From assembly GCA_963771985.1 (NCBI GenBank), contig CAVYVO010000001.1, positions 186,001 to 250,000 on the forward strand: 64,000 bases of DNA. The letters run 5' to 3'. The translations under genes and the position numbers were made by a program. This stretch comes from Trebonia sp963771985. Lineage in GTDB: Bacteria; Actinomycetota; Actinomycetes; Streptosporangiales; Streptosporangiaceae. Positions 8,410 through 18,072 of this stretch are shown here, piece after piece (position 1 is the first letter of the stretch; every line of letters begins with the position of its first letter). Below the pieces are notes generated by a model. That model was not told the origin of the DNA, ran no database searches, and saw nothing but the letters and a program-made list of their open reading frames with translations.

Positions 8410-9543
8410 ATGAGCATCACCACCCGCGCCGCCATCGCCCGGGCCCCGCACGTCGGCTGGGAGATCGTCGACCTGCGGCTCGACGAGCCGAAGGCACACG
8501 AGGTCCGGGTCAAGCTGATGGCGGCCGGGCTCTGCCACTCCGACGACCACATCACCACCGGCGACGCCCCCATCCGGCTGCCGGTCGTGGGCGGGCACGA
8601 GGGCGCCGGCATCGTCGAGTCCGTCGGCCCCGGCGTGCGGCGCGTCAAGCCGGGCGACAAGATCGTCTGCTCGTACATCCCGGCCTGCGGCGCCTGTCGG
8701 CCGTGCTCGACCGGGCACTCGAACATGTGCGTGAAGGGGCTCAACGCCGGCACCGGCATGTTCGAGGACGGCACGTGGCGGTTCCACGAGGGCGACACGG
8801 ACATCGGCGGCTTCTGCACGCTCGGCACCTTCTCCCAGTACGCGGTCGTGTCGGAGTGGGCCACCGTGCCGCTGCGCGAGGACTTCCGGGACATCCCGTG
8901 GGAGGTCCTGTGCCTGGTGGGCTGCGGCGTGCCGACCGGCTGGGGGTCCGCGGTGCACGCGGCCGAGGTGCGGGCCGGCGACACCGTGGTGATCTTCGGC
9001 TCCGGCGGCGTGGGCAGCAACGCGGTGCAGGGCGCCAGGTTCGCCGGGGCGAAGAACGTGGTCGTGGTGGACCCGGTGGAATTCAAGCGGGAGATGGCCA
9101 CCACCGTGTTCGGCGCCACGCACGCGTTCGCCACCGCCAAGGAAGCGCACGAGTTCGTGGTCGAGACCACCTGGGGCCAGCTCGCCGACCACGTGATCAT
9201 GACGCCCGGCGCGGTCACCGAGGAGATGGTGAACGCCGCGACGGCGATGACCGGCAAGGGCGGCAAGGTGACGATCACCGCGGTCGGCCACATCAACGAG
9301 CGCGCCGTGCACGTGCACGCGGGCATGCTGATCGGCTACCACCGCCAGATCCGGGGCGCGCTGTTCGGCGACAGCAACCCGCTGTATGACATCCCGATGC
9401 TGCTCGGCCTGTACAAGTCGGGCCAGCTCAAGCTGGACGAGCTGGTGACGCGCAAGTACACGCTCGACCAGGTGAACCAGGCTTACCAGGACATGAACGA
9501 CGGCAAGAACATCCGCGGCGTGATCGTCCACGAGCACTCTTGA
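8410..9543 (+). CDS. NDMA-dependent zinc alcohol dehydrogenase, copy 2
   Basis: A 377-residue paralogue of the preceding gene. Catalytic zinc ligands lie in LCHSDDH and GHEGAG, the structural zinc loop is CGACRPCSTGHSNMC, and the nucleotide-binding motif is GSGGVGSN. Compared with copy 1 it has small insertions (for example EDFRDIPWEVL and HINERAVHVHA). The gap to copy 1 is 28 bp, with AAGGGAA upstream of the ATG. Its stop overlaps the next start as TGATG, so the two dehydrogenases and the flavoprotein are probably one operon. Whether the two isozymes differ in substrate cannot be seen. Confidence 0.88.
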   Translation: MSITTRAAIARAPHVGWEIVDLRLDEPKAHEVRVKLMAAGLCHSDDHITTGDAPIRLPVVGGHEGAGIVESVGPGVRRVKPGDKIVCSYIPACGACRPCSTGHSNMCVKGLNAGTGMFEDGTWRFHEGDTDIGGFCTLGTFSQYAVVSEWATVPLREDFRDIPWEVLCLVGCGVPTGWGSAVHAAEVRAGDTVVIFGSGGVGSNAVQGARFAGAKNVVVVDPVEFKREMATTVFGATHAFATAKEAHEFVVETTWGQLADHVIMTPGAVTEEMVNAATAMTGKGGKVTITAVGHINERAVHVHAGMLIGYHRQIRGALFGDSNPLYDIPMLLGLYKSGQLKLDELVTRKYTLDQVNQAYQDMNDGKNIRGVIVHEHS

Positions 9544-10763
9544 TGGCCGTCTCCGGCCCCGGGGCGATCGAAGTCACTCGGGGCGAAGGCGTCTCGCTTG
9601 CGGGTATCGCGCGCTGCCTCGAGCCGCTGATCCGTGCGCAGGCGGAGGCTCTGGAGGAGGGGCGCATTCCGCCGCCGCTGGTCGAGGCGCTCTACGACGC
9701 CGGCGTCTTCAAGGCGATGCTCCCGCGTGAGGTCGGCGGCCTCGAAGTCGAGCCGGTCGAGTGGCTCCAGATGATCGAGGAGCTCGCGCGGATCAACGCG
9801 TCGGTCGGGTGGCTCGCGTTCATCCAGTCGGGCGTGGGGCTGACGTTCCTCGATCCCGAGCGGTTCGAGCGCTTCCGGGTCCGTGGGGGCGGGCGGTTGA
9901 TCCTGGCGATGAACCTCGGCCGGATGGCCGGGAAAGCGGTCAGGGTCGAGGGCGGCTACCGCGTCAGCGGCCGGTGGCCGTTCGCGAGCGGTTCTCCCTT
10001 CGCGACCTGGCTCGGCGGGCTGTCGGTCGTCTGCGACTGCGGCGGGTCACCTGTCCTGGACGCGGGCGGCCAGCCGCGGCGCCTGCTCGCGATATGGCCG
10101 GCCGACCAGGCCCGCCTCATCGACACGTGGGATGGCCTGGGCCTGCGCGGCACCGGGAGCGGCGACTTCGAGATATCCGGCCTGTTCGTCCCGGACGATC
10201 AGGTCAACGCGGAGTTCTTCGGTCCGGCGGTCTACGACCGGGCGCTGTTCCGGATGAAGGAGATGCCGGAAATGGGTCACGGGGCGCACGCGCTCGGTGT
10301 CGCATCCGCTGCTCTGGAGTCGTTCGTGGACGCCGTCAACACCAAACCCCTTCCCGGGTCGGCGCGGCACATGGCGATGGGGCACATGCAGGCGCACCAG
10401 ATCGCGTTCGCACGGGCCGACGCCGCGATTCGCGCCGCGCGGGCACTTCTCCACGAGACCGTGCGCGCCGCCTACGAAGACGCCAAGACCCACCCCGAAC
10501 TGGCCCTCGAACTGCGGGTTCGGCTGCGCGAGGCGAACATCTTCACCGTCAGGGCGGCGAAGGAGGCAGTCGGCCTCATCTTCGAGATGGCCGGATCGAG
10601 CGCCGTGTACCGGGGCCGCGCGATCGAGCGGGCGTTCCGCGACATCAATACCGCGGCCAACCACACCAACTATGTGGAGTCCGCCTACACCGCGATCGGC
10701 TCCTATTTCCTGACCAGGGACCGTGCGGGCGGCCCGGAGATCGCCGGCCGGCCGTTCCTGTGA
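9543..10763 (+). CDS. Acyl-CoA-dehydrogenase-fold flavoprotein (HsaA-like monooxygenase type)
   Basis: A 406-residue protein with the acyl-CoA dehydrogenase three-domain fold: N-terminal helical domain (EEGRIPPPLVEALYDAGVF, FKAMLPREVGGLEVEP), a beta domain with GGYRVSGRWPFASG (about residues 140-155), and the C-terminal domain with EMAGSSAVYRGRAIERAFRD (about 350-370). The WPFASG segment and a C-terminal Asn-His pair rather than a catalytic Glu point to the reduced-flavin-dependent hydroxylases and desulfurisation enzymes (HsaA/DszC-like) rather than true acyl-CoA dehydrogenases. Start ATG 9543 overlaps the previous stop. It may hydroxylate an aromatic or steroid-like compound; no flavin reductase is visible next to it. 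Confidence 0.8.
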   Translation: MAVSGPGAIEVTRGEGVSLAGIARCLEPLIRAQAEALEEGRIPPPLVEALYDAGVFKAMLPREVGGLEVEPVEWLQMIEELARINASVGWLAFIQSGVGLTFLDPERFERFRVRGGGRLILAMNLGRMAGKAVRVEGGYRVSGRWPFASGSPFATWLGGLSVVCDCGGSPVLDAGGQPRRLLAIWPADQARLIDTWDGLGLRGTGSGDFEISGLFVPDDQVNAEFFGPAVYDRALFRMKEMPEMGHGAHALGVASAALESFVDAVNTKPLPGSARHMAMGHMQAHQIAFARADAAIRAARALLHETVRAAYEDAKTHPELALELRVRLREANIFTVRAAKEAVGLIFEMAGSSAVYRGRAIERAFRDINTAANHTNYVESAYTAIGSYFLTRDRAGGPEIAGRPFL

Positions 10764-10850
10764 CCGGGCGCAGGTCACTCCCGCTCGAGTCTGCGCGGCT
10801 ACCCGGACAGCCACCCGCCCGCGGTCGCGCTGAGGGTTAGGGGTGCGGCG

Positions 10851-10901
10851 GGTCGATTGCGCAATCGACCACACTAGAACAGGTCGATTGCGCAACCGGC
10901 C
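10851..10901. repeat. Family A palindromic repeat, copy 2
   Basis: A perfect 20-bp palindrome (10851-10870), the spacer ACACTAGAACA, then a second, decayed palindrome ending in CAACCGGCC (10882-10901). It lies 87 bp after the flavoprotein stop. Confidence 0.85.
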
Positions 10902-10942
10902 TCCCGGCCGCCTGCGGTCGTGAGCAATCATCTGCGCAGACG

Positions 10943-10995
10943 CCACCGTCCGTTCGGGGAAAAGATCTTTAACTCATCTCCTGAACGGACCGTGG
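10943..10995. repeat. Family B inverted repeat, copy 1
   Basis: CCACCGTCCGTTC (10943-10955) pairs with GAACGGACCGTGG (10983-10995) at 12 of 13 positions around an AT-rich loop containing AAAAGATCTTTAA. Copies occur at 19610, 43779 and 52272, with a half copy at 19032. No T-run follows the stem, so it is not a textbook terminator. The rest of this 416-bp gap, including a GTAAGGAGTGAG stretch near 11087, shows nothing clear. Confidence 0.8.
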
Positions 10996-11179
10996 TGACT
11001 CCGGGTTCGGCACCGCGTAGTGCAGGGCAGCCGCCTTACCTCGCCGCCAGGTAACGATACGGTCGTCATCCTTGCATTGCCGCTATGTAAGGAGTGAGCA
11101 TAAGTCCGGCTCCCGGCCTGCGCCAGCCCCCCGGGGGGGACAGGCACGGGCGAAATAGCCACCCCCGTAAAGGATCGGA

Positions 11180-11920
11180 ATGAACTCCGGCCAGACACAC
11201 TCGGCGCACGGCACAGCTGACGCCGGCCAGTCGCCACAGGCCATGGTGGCGGCGGACGGTATCTGCCGGACCTTCGGCAGCGGGCATACGGCCGTTCATG
11301 CGCTGCGCGGGGTCTCGTTCACGATAGACCGTGGTCAGCTCGTTGCCCTGCGCGGGCGATCCGGCTCAGGCAAGACCACGCTGCTGAACATCATCGGTGG
11401 CCTGGACGACCCGACGGCGGGCCAGGTATGGGTGGACGGCCGCGAGGTGGACCGGATGACCGAGCGGGAGCGGCTGGCGCTTCGGCGGGACCGGATCGCC
11501 TTCATCTTCCAGTCCTTCGGGCTCGTGCCGATGCTGTCCGCGGCGGAAAACATCGGGATTCCGCTGCGTATCGCGGGCCTGCGGCCCAGCGAGCGCCGGG
11601 AGCGGGTCGCGGCCATGCTGGCGCTGACCGGTCTGTCCAGCCATGCCGCGCACCGCCCGGACGAGCTTTCCGGCGGCCAGCAGCAGCGGGTGGCCATCGC
11701 CCGCGCGCTGGCTGGCCGGCCGGGCCTGCTGATCGCGGACGAGCCAACCAGCCAGCTCGACCTGGAGACCGGTCGGCAGATCATGGAGCTGCTGCTCAGC
11801 GTGGTACGTTCCGAGGGCATCACCGCCCTGGTCGCCACCCACGACGAGGCGCTCGTCGGCCTGGCCGACAAGGTCATTTCGCTTGAGGACGGGTCCGTCG
11901 CCGGCATCGAGGGCGGATAG
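11180..11920 (+). CDS. ABC transporter ATP-binding protein (MacB/LolD type)
   Basis: A 246-residue ATPase. Walker A is GRSGSGKTT (about residues 58-66), the signature LSGGQQQR (about 163), Walker B LLIADEPT (about 183), and the H-loop ALVATHDE. The conserved SFGLVPMLSAAENI after the Q-loop is characteristic of the LolD/MacB/FtsE-type ATPases that pair with FtsX-like permeases. It ends directly against the giant permease gene (no gap). With the second ATPase at 18073 it brackets two permeases, which implies a mechanotransmission-type ABC complex acting on an extracytoplasmic substrate or signal. Confidence 0.92.
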   Translation: MNSGQTHSAHGTADAGQSPQAMVAADGICRTFGSGHTAVHALRGVSFTIDRGQLVALRGRSGSGKTTLLNIIGGLDDPTAGQVWVDGREVDRMTERERLALRRDRIAFIFQSFGLVPMLSAAENIGIPLRIAGLRPSERRERVAAMLALTGLSSHAAHRPDELSGGQQQRVAIARALAGRPGLLIADEPTSQLDLETGRQIMELLLSVVRSEGITALVATHDEALVGLADKVISLEDGSVAGIEGG

Positions 11921-14900
11921 GTGCGGTCTATGGGCGGGTTGGGGGTGTCCTTCCTCGTCCGCCGGGCCAGGTCCTCGTGGCTGCTGCTGGCGTGCGTCGC
12001 GGTCACAGTCCTGCTCACCACCGGGCTGGCGGCCGCGGGCTGGACCTTCGCGTCCAGGGTGGTCCCGACCGGAGCCCTGGGCATCCTGGCCGACCCCTCG
12101 GGCCGGTCGTTCGCAGTCAGCGGCGTGGTCGACGCCGGGGAGGCCGCCGCCGACTCGCAGCTGATCCGCGCCACGCTGAGCAAGGCCTGGCCGGGGGTTG
12201 GCTTCCAGATGGTCAGCGCGCTGTGGTCGGCGCCGCTCGAGCTCCCGTCGCCCGGCCAAGCCGCGCCTCCGACGGTCGGCACAGGGCCGGGCCAGCCGGG
12301 CGCGCCTGGCGGGCCGCCCGCCCCGGGCCCGACCATCACGCAGATCCGGGTCGCGTCGCTGGAAGGGATCAGCGCCCAGACGACGCTGACCGCTGGGACA
12401 TGGCCAGGCCCGCCGCGGCACGGCGGTCCGCTGCCCGTGGCGCTGCCGGCCGCCGCGGCGAGCCAGCTGCACCTGAGAGTCGGGTCGGTGCTGACCGCCA
12501 CCCCCACGTCCGGGGGAGCGTCCGTCTCGCTGCGGGTCACCGGGCTGTTCAAGGCTAAGGACCCGGCGTCGACATACTGGGGAGTGGACCTGCTGCCCGC
12601 CTCAGGGGTCAGCGTCGGGGGTTACAGCTCGTCCACGGCAATGATGAGCATCGCGGGTGCCCTCATCAACTATGGCCCCGCGGTGGTGAACCCGGCCGCG
12701 TTCGGCGGGACGCTCGCCGCGGGCGAGGGCTCATGGGAGGTGCTGCCGCAGGCGCCGGCGATGGCGCGCGGGAACATCGGCGCGCTCGCCGCGAGCAGCA
12801 GCGCGGCGGTTTCACAGCTGGCCTTGGTCCTCCCTGAAGGACTGCAGGTGACCTCGGGCCTGCCGCAGGTCCTAGGCAGCATAGCCAGCACCATCGTGCT
12901 GACCCGGTCGCTGTTCACGATCGCCGCACTGCAGTTGCTGCTGATCGCGGGGGCGGTACTTGTGCTGGCCGCGCGGCTGCTGGCCAGCCTGCGCGAGGAG
13001 GAGTCCGCGCTGCTGCGGGCGCGTGGTGCCACGAGGTGGCAGGTGACGCGGCCCGTGCTGGCCGAGGCGGTGCTGCTCGGCGCCGCGGCCGGCGTAGCGG
13101 GCGTGCTGGCCGGCATCCGCCTGACCGACGTGCTGGCCGGCCTGGGCAACCTGCGCCTGGAGAGCTCTCCCGGCAGCGGCATCACCTCGCTGGCCTGGCT
13201 GTCGGCCCTCGCCCTGCTGGTGGTGTGCGCCGTGGTGATGGCCTGGCCGGCGCTGCGCGCCCCGACCCCCGGTGCGGCCAGGCGCCGCCGCGGCCGGCAG
13301 GCCCTGCTCGCGGCGGTCGCCGGGGCGGGCGGCGATCTGGCCCTGGTAGCGCTCGCCGCTGTGGCGGTATGGCAACTGCGCGGCTATTCGGCGGTCGCGC
13401 ATCCGGCAACGGGATCGCTCGGGATCGATCCCGTGGTCGCCGTCGCCCCCGCACTCGCGCTGGCCGGGGTGGCGCTCATCCCGCTCCGCGGGCTGCCGCT
13501 GCTGGCCAGGCTGGCCGACAAGGCGACCGACCACGAACGGCGGCTGGCCGCCGCCATGGTGAGCTGGCAGATCGCCAGGCGGCCGATCCGCCAGGCGGGC
13601 CCGGCCCTGCTCGTCGTCGTCGCGACGGCGACCACCACGCTGGGGCTGGCCGCGTACGCGAGCTGGCGGCAGTCGGCCGCGGACCAGGCCGCCTTCGCGG
13701 TTGGCTCGGATGTGCGGGTGGACTCCGCGGGCCCGCTGCCACTGGGCGCGGCCGGGGCGATCACCCGGGTGCCGGGTGTCACCGCCGCCACCCCGGCCAG
13801 CCTCGCCGACATCGGCAACGGGGGCCAGCTGATCGCGCTGGACGCGAGCACGGCGGGTAAGACGATCCTGCTCCGTCCCGACCTGTCGCCGCTTCCGCTG
13901 AGCGCGCTGTGGCAGCGCATCACCCCGCGGCCGTCCGGGCTGGCGCTGCCCGGTCAGCCGGAGCGGCTGGAGATCCTCGCGGCCCTCGGGGCGGGCCCGC
14001 ACAGCACCGCGGCCGAGGTACAGAGGGAACTTGGCTCGGCCACCGTCACGGCCTTGATCCAGGATGCCGGCGGCGGCACCTACCAGATACCCGCCGCCGG
14101 GAGCCTGCCCTTCGACGGCCAGCCGCACCCGCTGGTCTTCACGCTGGCAGGTCCGGGGCAGGCCAGCTACCCGCTGCGGCTGATCGGGCTCATGCTGACT
14201 TATGTCCTGCCGCCGTACGACCCCAAGAGCCCGGCGTCGGCCCCATCCGCCGGCCTCAGCATCGAGTCCCTCGCGGCGGCCGAGACGGCCAGCGGCCCGT
14301 TCGGCGCGCCGTTCGCCCGCGGTGCCGCCCTGGCGCCATGGCAGGGCTCGGCAGCGTCGAGGTCCGTGCCGACGGGGCCGCCGGGCGAGTACGGGGGGCT
14401 GCCGCCATCGGACGGGGCACCGCCGGCGATCCTGGGCTGGCATGCCGCCGCCGGAGGCGGACGGAAGCTCACGTTCAATGCCGGACACGATCCGTCGGCA
14501 GGGGTCCAGCTCCAAGTCGGCTTCGATCCCGCGTCCGCCATCGCGCAGGTCGCGATCACGGCACAGCCGCCGTCTCAGGTCGTCCCGGTCATCGCCACCG
14601 ACGGTTACCTGGCGGCCAACCGGCTCGGCATCGGATCGGCCATCTCGGTTCCGCTCAACGGGTACTCGGTCACGGTCCTGATCGTGGCGTCGGTGGCCAA
14701 CTTCCCGACCGTCTTCGGGCAGAACGGGGCGCTGGTCGCCGACCTCGCGGAGGTCAACGACCTGCTCGCCGCCAACCAGGTGCCGCCCTTGCCGGCGAGC
14801 CGCTGGTGGCTGCGCACCGCTGGCGGCCAGGTACCGCGCATGCCGGCCGGCCTCGGCCTGTCCGTCACCAACCGCGCCAGCCAGCAGGCGGCCCTGATCG

Positions 14901-15337
14901 GCAACCCGCTGCTGACGGCCCCCCGGCAAGCCATGCTGGCCATCGGGGCGGCGGCGGTGCTGCTCGGCGTGCTCGGGTTCTCGATCAGCGTCGCGGCCAG
15001 CCTCCGCTCGCGGCGGACGCAGAGCGCGGTGTTCGCCGCGCTGGGGGTGGGGAAAAATGCCCAGGCCGGTCAGCTGTGCCTGGAACAGTGCGCGGTCAGC
15101 CTTCCGGCCGCGGCCGCGGGCCTGCTGGCCGGGATCGGCCTGGCCCAGTTGCTGGTGCCCGCGATCACCCTGACCTCGGGTGCGGCGGAGCCGGTGCCGT
15201 CGGCCCTGGTGATACTGCCACTCGGCGCGGCCGTTGCGCTGGCCCTCGTCACCGCTGCCGTGCCACCCGCCGTCGCTGCCCTGTCGGTCCTGCGCAGACC
15301 CGACCCCGCGGCACAGTTGCGAGCGGAGGCGGGATGA
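11921..15337 (+). CDS. FtsX-like ABC permease, large (1138 residues)
   Basis: The N-terminal membrane segment is near residues 18-38 (LLLACVAVTVLLTTGLAAAGW), followed by a large extracytoplasmic domain with a Pro/Gly-rich linker (about 107-130). A first FtsX core (about 325-450: LFTIAALQLLLIAGAVLVLA, LREEESALLRARGATRWQV) follows, then a second extracytoplasmic region. A C-terminal FtsX core (about 1005-1125) contains ARLRSR-like SLRSRRTQSAVFAALGVGK. The duplicated FtsX plan is that of big actinobacterial permeases. It starts at GTG 11921 immediately after the ATPase stop; ATG 11930 is an alternative. Its stop overlaps the next permease start (ATGA). Substrate unknown. Confidence 0.88.
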   Translation: MRSMGGLGVSFLVRRARSSWLLLACVAVTVLLTTGLAAAGWTFASRVVPTGALGILADPSGRSFAVSGVVDAGEAAADSQLIRATLSKAWPGVGFQMVSALWSAPLELPSPGQAAPPTVGTGPGQPGAPGGPPAPGPTITQIRVASLEGISAQTTLTAGTWPGPPRHGGPLPVALPAAAASQLHLRVGSVLTATPTSGGASVSLRVTGLFKAKDPASTYWGVDLLPASGVSVGGYSSSTAMMSIAGALINYGPAVVNPAAFGGTLAAGEGSWEVLPQAPAMARGNIGALAASSSAAVSQLALVLPEGLQVTSGLPQVLGSIASTIVLTRSLFTIAALQLLLIAGAVLVLAARLLASLREEESALLRARGATRWQVTRPVLAEAVLLGAAAGVAGVLAGIRLTDVLAGLGNLRLESSPGSGITSLAWLSALALLVVCAVVMAWPALRAPTPGAARRRRGRQALLAAVAGAGGDLALVALAAVAVWQLRGYSAVAHPATGSLGIDPVVAVAPALALAGVALIPLRGLPLLARLADKATDHERRLAAAMVSWQIARRPIRQAGPALLVVVATATTTLGLAAYASWRQSAADQAAFAVGSDVRVDSAGPLPLGAAGAITRVPGVTAATPASLADIGNGGQLIALDASTAGKTILLRPDLSPLPLSALWQRITPRPSGLALPGQPERLEILAALGAGPHSTAAEVQRELGSATVTALIQDAGGGTYQIPAAGSLPFDGQPHPLVFTLAGPGQASYPLRLIGLMLTYVLPPYDPKSPASAPSAGLSIESLAAAETASGPFGAPFARGAALAPWQGSAASRSVPTGPPGEYGGLPPSDGAPPAILGWHAAAGGGRKLTFNAGHDPSAGVQLQVGFDPASAIAQVAITAQPPSQVVPVIATDGYLAANRLGIGSAISVPLNGYSVTVLIVASVANFPTVFGQNGALVADLAEVNDLLAANQVPPLPASRWWLRTAGGQVPRMPAGLGLSVTNRASQQAALIGNPLLTAPRQAMLAIGAAAVLLGVLGFSISVAASLRSRRTQSAVFAALGVGKNAQAGQLCLEQCAVSLPAAAAGLLAGIGLAQLLVPAITLTSGAAEPVPSALVILPLGAAVALALVTAAVPPAVAALSVLRRPDPAAQLRAEAG

Positions 15338-18054
15338 GAACGATGTGGCTGCGGCTGCGCGCGGCCTGGGTGACGCTGACCGGCACCGGGGCCGCCGCCA
15401 GCGTCGCCTTCGGCGTGCTCGTGTTCGCCTCCGTACTGGCCAGCCTGGCGATCCCGCGGGAGAGCGCGGGGTTGCGCGATGAGGCGCTGCAGCGCGTGAT
15501 CGCGGCTTCGCAGCCCGGCGACCGGACCGTCATCGGGACGGTGGGCGAGACGTCCATGGCGAACGGAAGCCTCCCGGTTCCGGCCACTGCCATCGTCGCG
15601 GCCGGCGCCTCGTTGCGGGCGCGGCTGGCCGCGGGCGGGGTGCCGGTAGCCGGCGACCCGCCCGCCTGGGCGAGCCTGACCACAGGCTACGTGCCGGTCG
15701 GCGGGGCGGCCCGGGCCGCCGGGTATGGGCAGCCGCAGTTCGAGATGACCTACCGCACGGCGCTGGCGCGCTACGGCCATATCGTGGCCGGACGGCTCCC
15801 GGCCGGCGGCTCGGTGGCCGGGCAGCTGACCGTTGTGCAGGCGGCGGTGACCACCGCCACCGCGGCCAGGTTCGGGCTGCGGGTCGGCTCCCGGCTGAAC
15901 GCGGGGCCGGTGCAACTGGTCGTCACCGGGATCATCCGGCCGGCGAACCCGGCGGCCACCTTCTGGAGCGAGGATCACGTGGCGGCCGGCCCCGCGCTGA
16001 TCCCGGGCGCGTCGTCTCAGCCGCCGTACTGGATCGGAGCGGCCTTCATCGGCCCCGGTGCGCTCCCGCTCATCGAATCCACGCTCGACTCGGGTGAAAT
16101 GCAGGTGACCTGGGTGTACGCGACCGCGCTCGGCGGGCTCACCGCGGCCCAGGCGAGCGGGGTGGAGGCGAGCGTCGACAGCATGGTCTCCTCGGGGGCA
16201 ACGTTGATAACCCCCGCGCTCGCGAACCCGGTCACGGTGACGATCGCCTCCCAGATCCCCTCGATCCTGTCGCCGTTCACCGCCGGGGAAAGCGCCGCCG
16301 CCCCTGTGCTCGAACTGCTGTATGTCAGCCTGGCCGTCATGGGGGCGGTGGTGGTGCTGCTCGGCGCCCGGCTGGTGGCGCAGCGCCGCGCCGCGGAGTT
16401 CACGCTCATGCGGGCCCGCGGCGCGGCGCTGTATCAGCTCGGCTGGCTGGTGCTACGCGCCAACCTGGTCATCGCCGCGGCCGCCGGGGCGGCGGCCGCG
16501 GCGCTCGCCATCCGCCTGACCCCCGGCGGCGGCGACGCGGTGGGGTGGTGGCTGGCTGGCACCACGATCGCCGTGGCGCTCGTCGGCCCGGTGCTGATCA
16601 GCGTGGTCCCGCAGCGCGTGGCGGCGCCTGTCGCCGGCCGGACACGGCGCCGGGCAGGCGGCCGCAGGTCCGCGGCCCGGCGGATCGTCATCGAGACGGC
16701 GCTGGTCGCCATGGCCATCGGCGGGCTCGTCGTGCTCAGGAACCAGGGCCTGAGCTCCGGGAGCAGCGGCCTGTACCCGAGCGCGGCGCCGGTGCTCATC
16801 GCGATCCCCGTGGCCGTCGTCATGCTGCGCTGCTACCCTCCGCTCGCCCGCGAACTGGCCCGGATCGCAGGGCTATCGCGCGGGGTGGTCGCGTTCGTCG
16901 GCCTGGCGCGGGCCACCCGTACCCCGCCCGGCACCGTCTTGCCGTCGTTCGCCCTGGTGCTGGTGCTGGCCATGGTGGCGTTCCCGGACATGATCAGCAC
17001 TTCGGTAACCCGCAGCCAGGTGGCCGCGTCCTGGCAGCAGGTGGGCGCCGACGCGATCATCCAGGCCCCGCCCGGTCAGGTGATCACCCCGGCACTGCAG
17101 CGCCAGATCTCTTCCGTGCCAGGCGTCGTTTCCGCCGTTGCCGCGGTGTCCGACGCCGGGTCGCTGCCCACCGGGTTCGAGCTGTCCGTGGTGTTCGTCG
17201 ACCCGGCCCGGTATGCGGCCGTGATCGACCAGGCGCCCGGCCCGCGATTCCCGCTGGCCGCGCTGTCGGGGGCCGTGCCGCCGGGGAATGGCGGGCGCGG
17301 CCAGGCGGCGGCGACCGTCCCCGCGCTCGCCACCGCCGCCGCCGCCCAGCTTGTCGGCACGGCGCCGGCCGACGTCAGCGTGGGGACCAGTACCGTCACG
17401 ATCCGGCTGGCCGGACGGATCGGCGCCGTCCCCGGCGCGACCACGGACGCCGACGTGGTGGTGCCGCTGCAGGCACTCGGGCCCAGCCCGCCGGGCCCGG
17501 ATCTCATGCTGGTCGCCGGGCCCGGGCTGGATGGGACGCGGCTGAGCGCCGTCGTCCGCAGCGGGCTGCCGGGCGGGGTGGTGACGCTGCGCGCCACGGC
17601 CCTCGCCGCGCTGACCACGGCGCCGGTGCTACAGGCGGCGCAGACGGCCCTCGCGCAGGGACTGGCTACCGCGGCCGGATTCGGCGTGCTGATCCTGCTG
17701 CTGTCGATGCTGCTCACCGGCGGGACCCGCGAGATGACGCTGGCGGGCCTGGCGACGATGGGGCTGCGGCGCTGGCAGGCCCAGCTGCTGCTGGCGGTCG
17801 AGATTCTTCCCCCGGTCGTGGCCGCCGCCATCGGTGGGGTCGTGTGTGCCTGGCTGCTCGCGCCGCTGGTCGGGCCGTCGCTGAACCTGGCGGCCTACAG
17901 CGGGACCGGGTCGGCCATCGTGGTGACTCCCGCCGTATTCCCGCTGGCCGCCTCCGCGGCCGGGCTGGTGCTTGCCGCGCTGCTCGTCCTGGCCGTTCAG
18001 ACCGTGATCACCTACCACCGCGGCAGCGCCAGGGCGCTGCGGATCGCTGATTAA
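15334..18054 (+). CDS. FtsX-like ABC permease, second subunit (906 residues)
   Basis: It begins at ATG 15334, overlapping the previous stop by 4 bp. An N-terminal membrane helix (about residues 14-36) is followed by an extracytoplasmic domain. An FtsX core near residues 325-420 contains VVLLGARLVAQRRAAEFTLM, and a C-terminal set of helices (about 780-895) contains GFGVLILLLSMLLTGGTREM. The conserved RGA (MRARGAALYQL) and LRRWQAQ coupling-helix segments fit contact with a MacB-type ATPase. It probably heterodimerises with the preceding permease. It is shorter than its partner because the extracytoplasmic regions are smaller. Confidence 0.87.
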   Translation: MRTMWLRLRAAWVTLTGTGAAASVAFGVLVFASVLASLAIPRESAGLRDEALQRVIAASQPGDRTVIGTVGETSMANGSLPVPATAIVAAGASLRARLAAGGVPVAGDPPAWASLTTGYVPVGGAARAAGYGQPQFEMTYRTALARYGHIVAGRLPAGGSVAGQLTVVQAAVTTATAARFGLRVGSRLNAGPVQLVVTGIIRPANPAATFWSEDHVAAGPALIPGASSQPPYWIGAAFIGPGALPLIESTLDSGEMQVTWVYATALGGLTAAQASGVEASVDSMVSSGATLITPALANPVTVTIASQIPSILSPFTAGESAAAPVLELLYVSLAVMGAVVVLLGARLVAQRRAAEFTLMRARGAALYQLGWLVLRANLVIAAAAGAAAAALAIRLTPGGGDAVGWWLAGTTIAVALVGPVLISVVPQRVAAPVAGRTRRRAGGRRSAARRIVIETALVAMAIGGLVVLRNQGLSSGSSGLYPSAAPVLIAIPVAVVMLRCYPPLARELARIAGLSRGVVAFVGLARATRTPPGTVLPSFALVLVLAMVAFPDMISTSVTRSQVAASWQQVGADAIIQAPPGQVITPALQRQISSVPGVVSAVAAVSDAGSLPTGFELSVVFVDPARYAAVIDQAPGPRFPLAALSGAVPPGNGGRGQAAATVPALATAAAAQLVGTAPADVSVGTSTVTIRLAGRIGAVPGATTDADVVVPLQALGPSPPGPDLMLVAGPGLDGTRLSAVVRSGLPGGVVTLRATALAALTTAPVLQAAQTALAQGLATAAGFGVLILLLSMLLTGGTREMTLAGLATMGLRRWQAQLLLAVEILPPVVAAAIGGVVCAWLLAPLVGPSLNLAAYSGTGSAIVVTPAVFPLAASAAGLVLAALLVLAVQTVITYHRGSARALRIAD

Positions 18055-18072
18055 AGGAGGAGGACCGGGCAC

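Noticed and set aside
12872..14929. 685-codon minus-strand frame inside the first FtsX permease
   Set aside because: Composition (Gln/Arg/Gly-rich) and lack of domains mark it as a shadow of the real permease frame.
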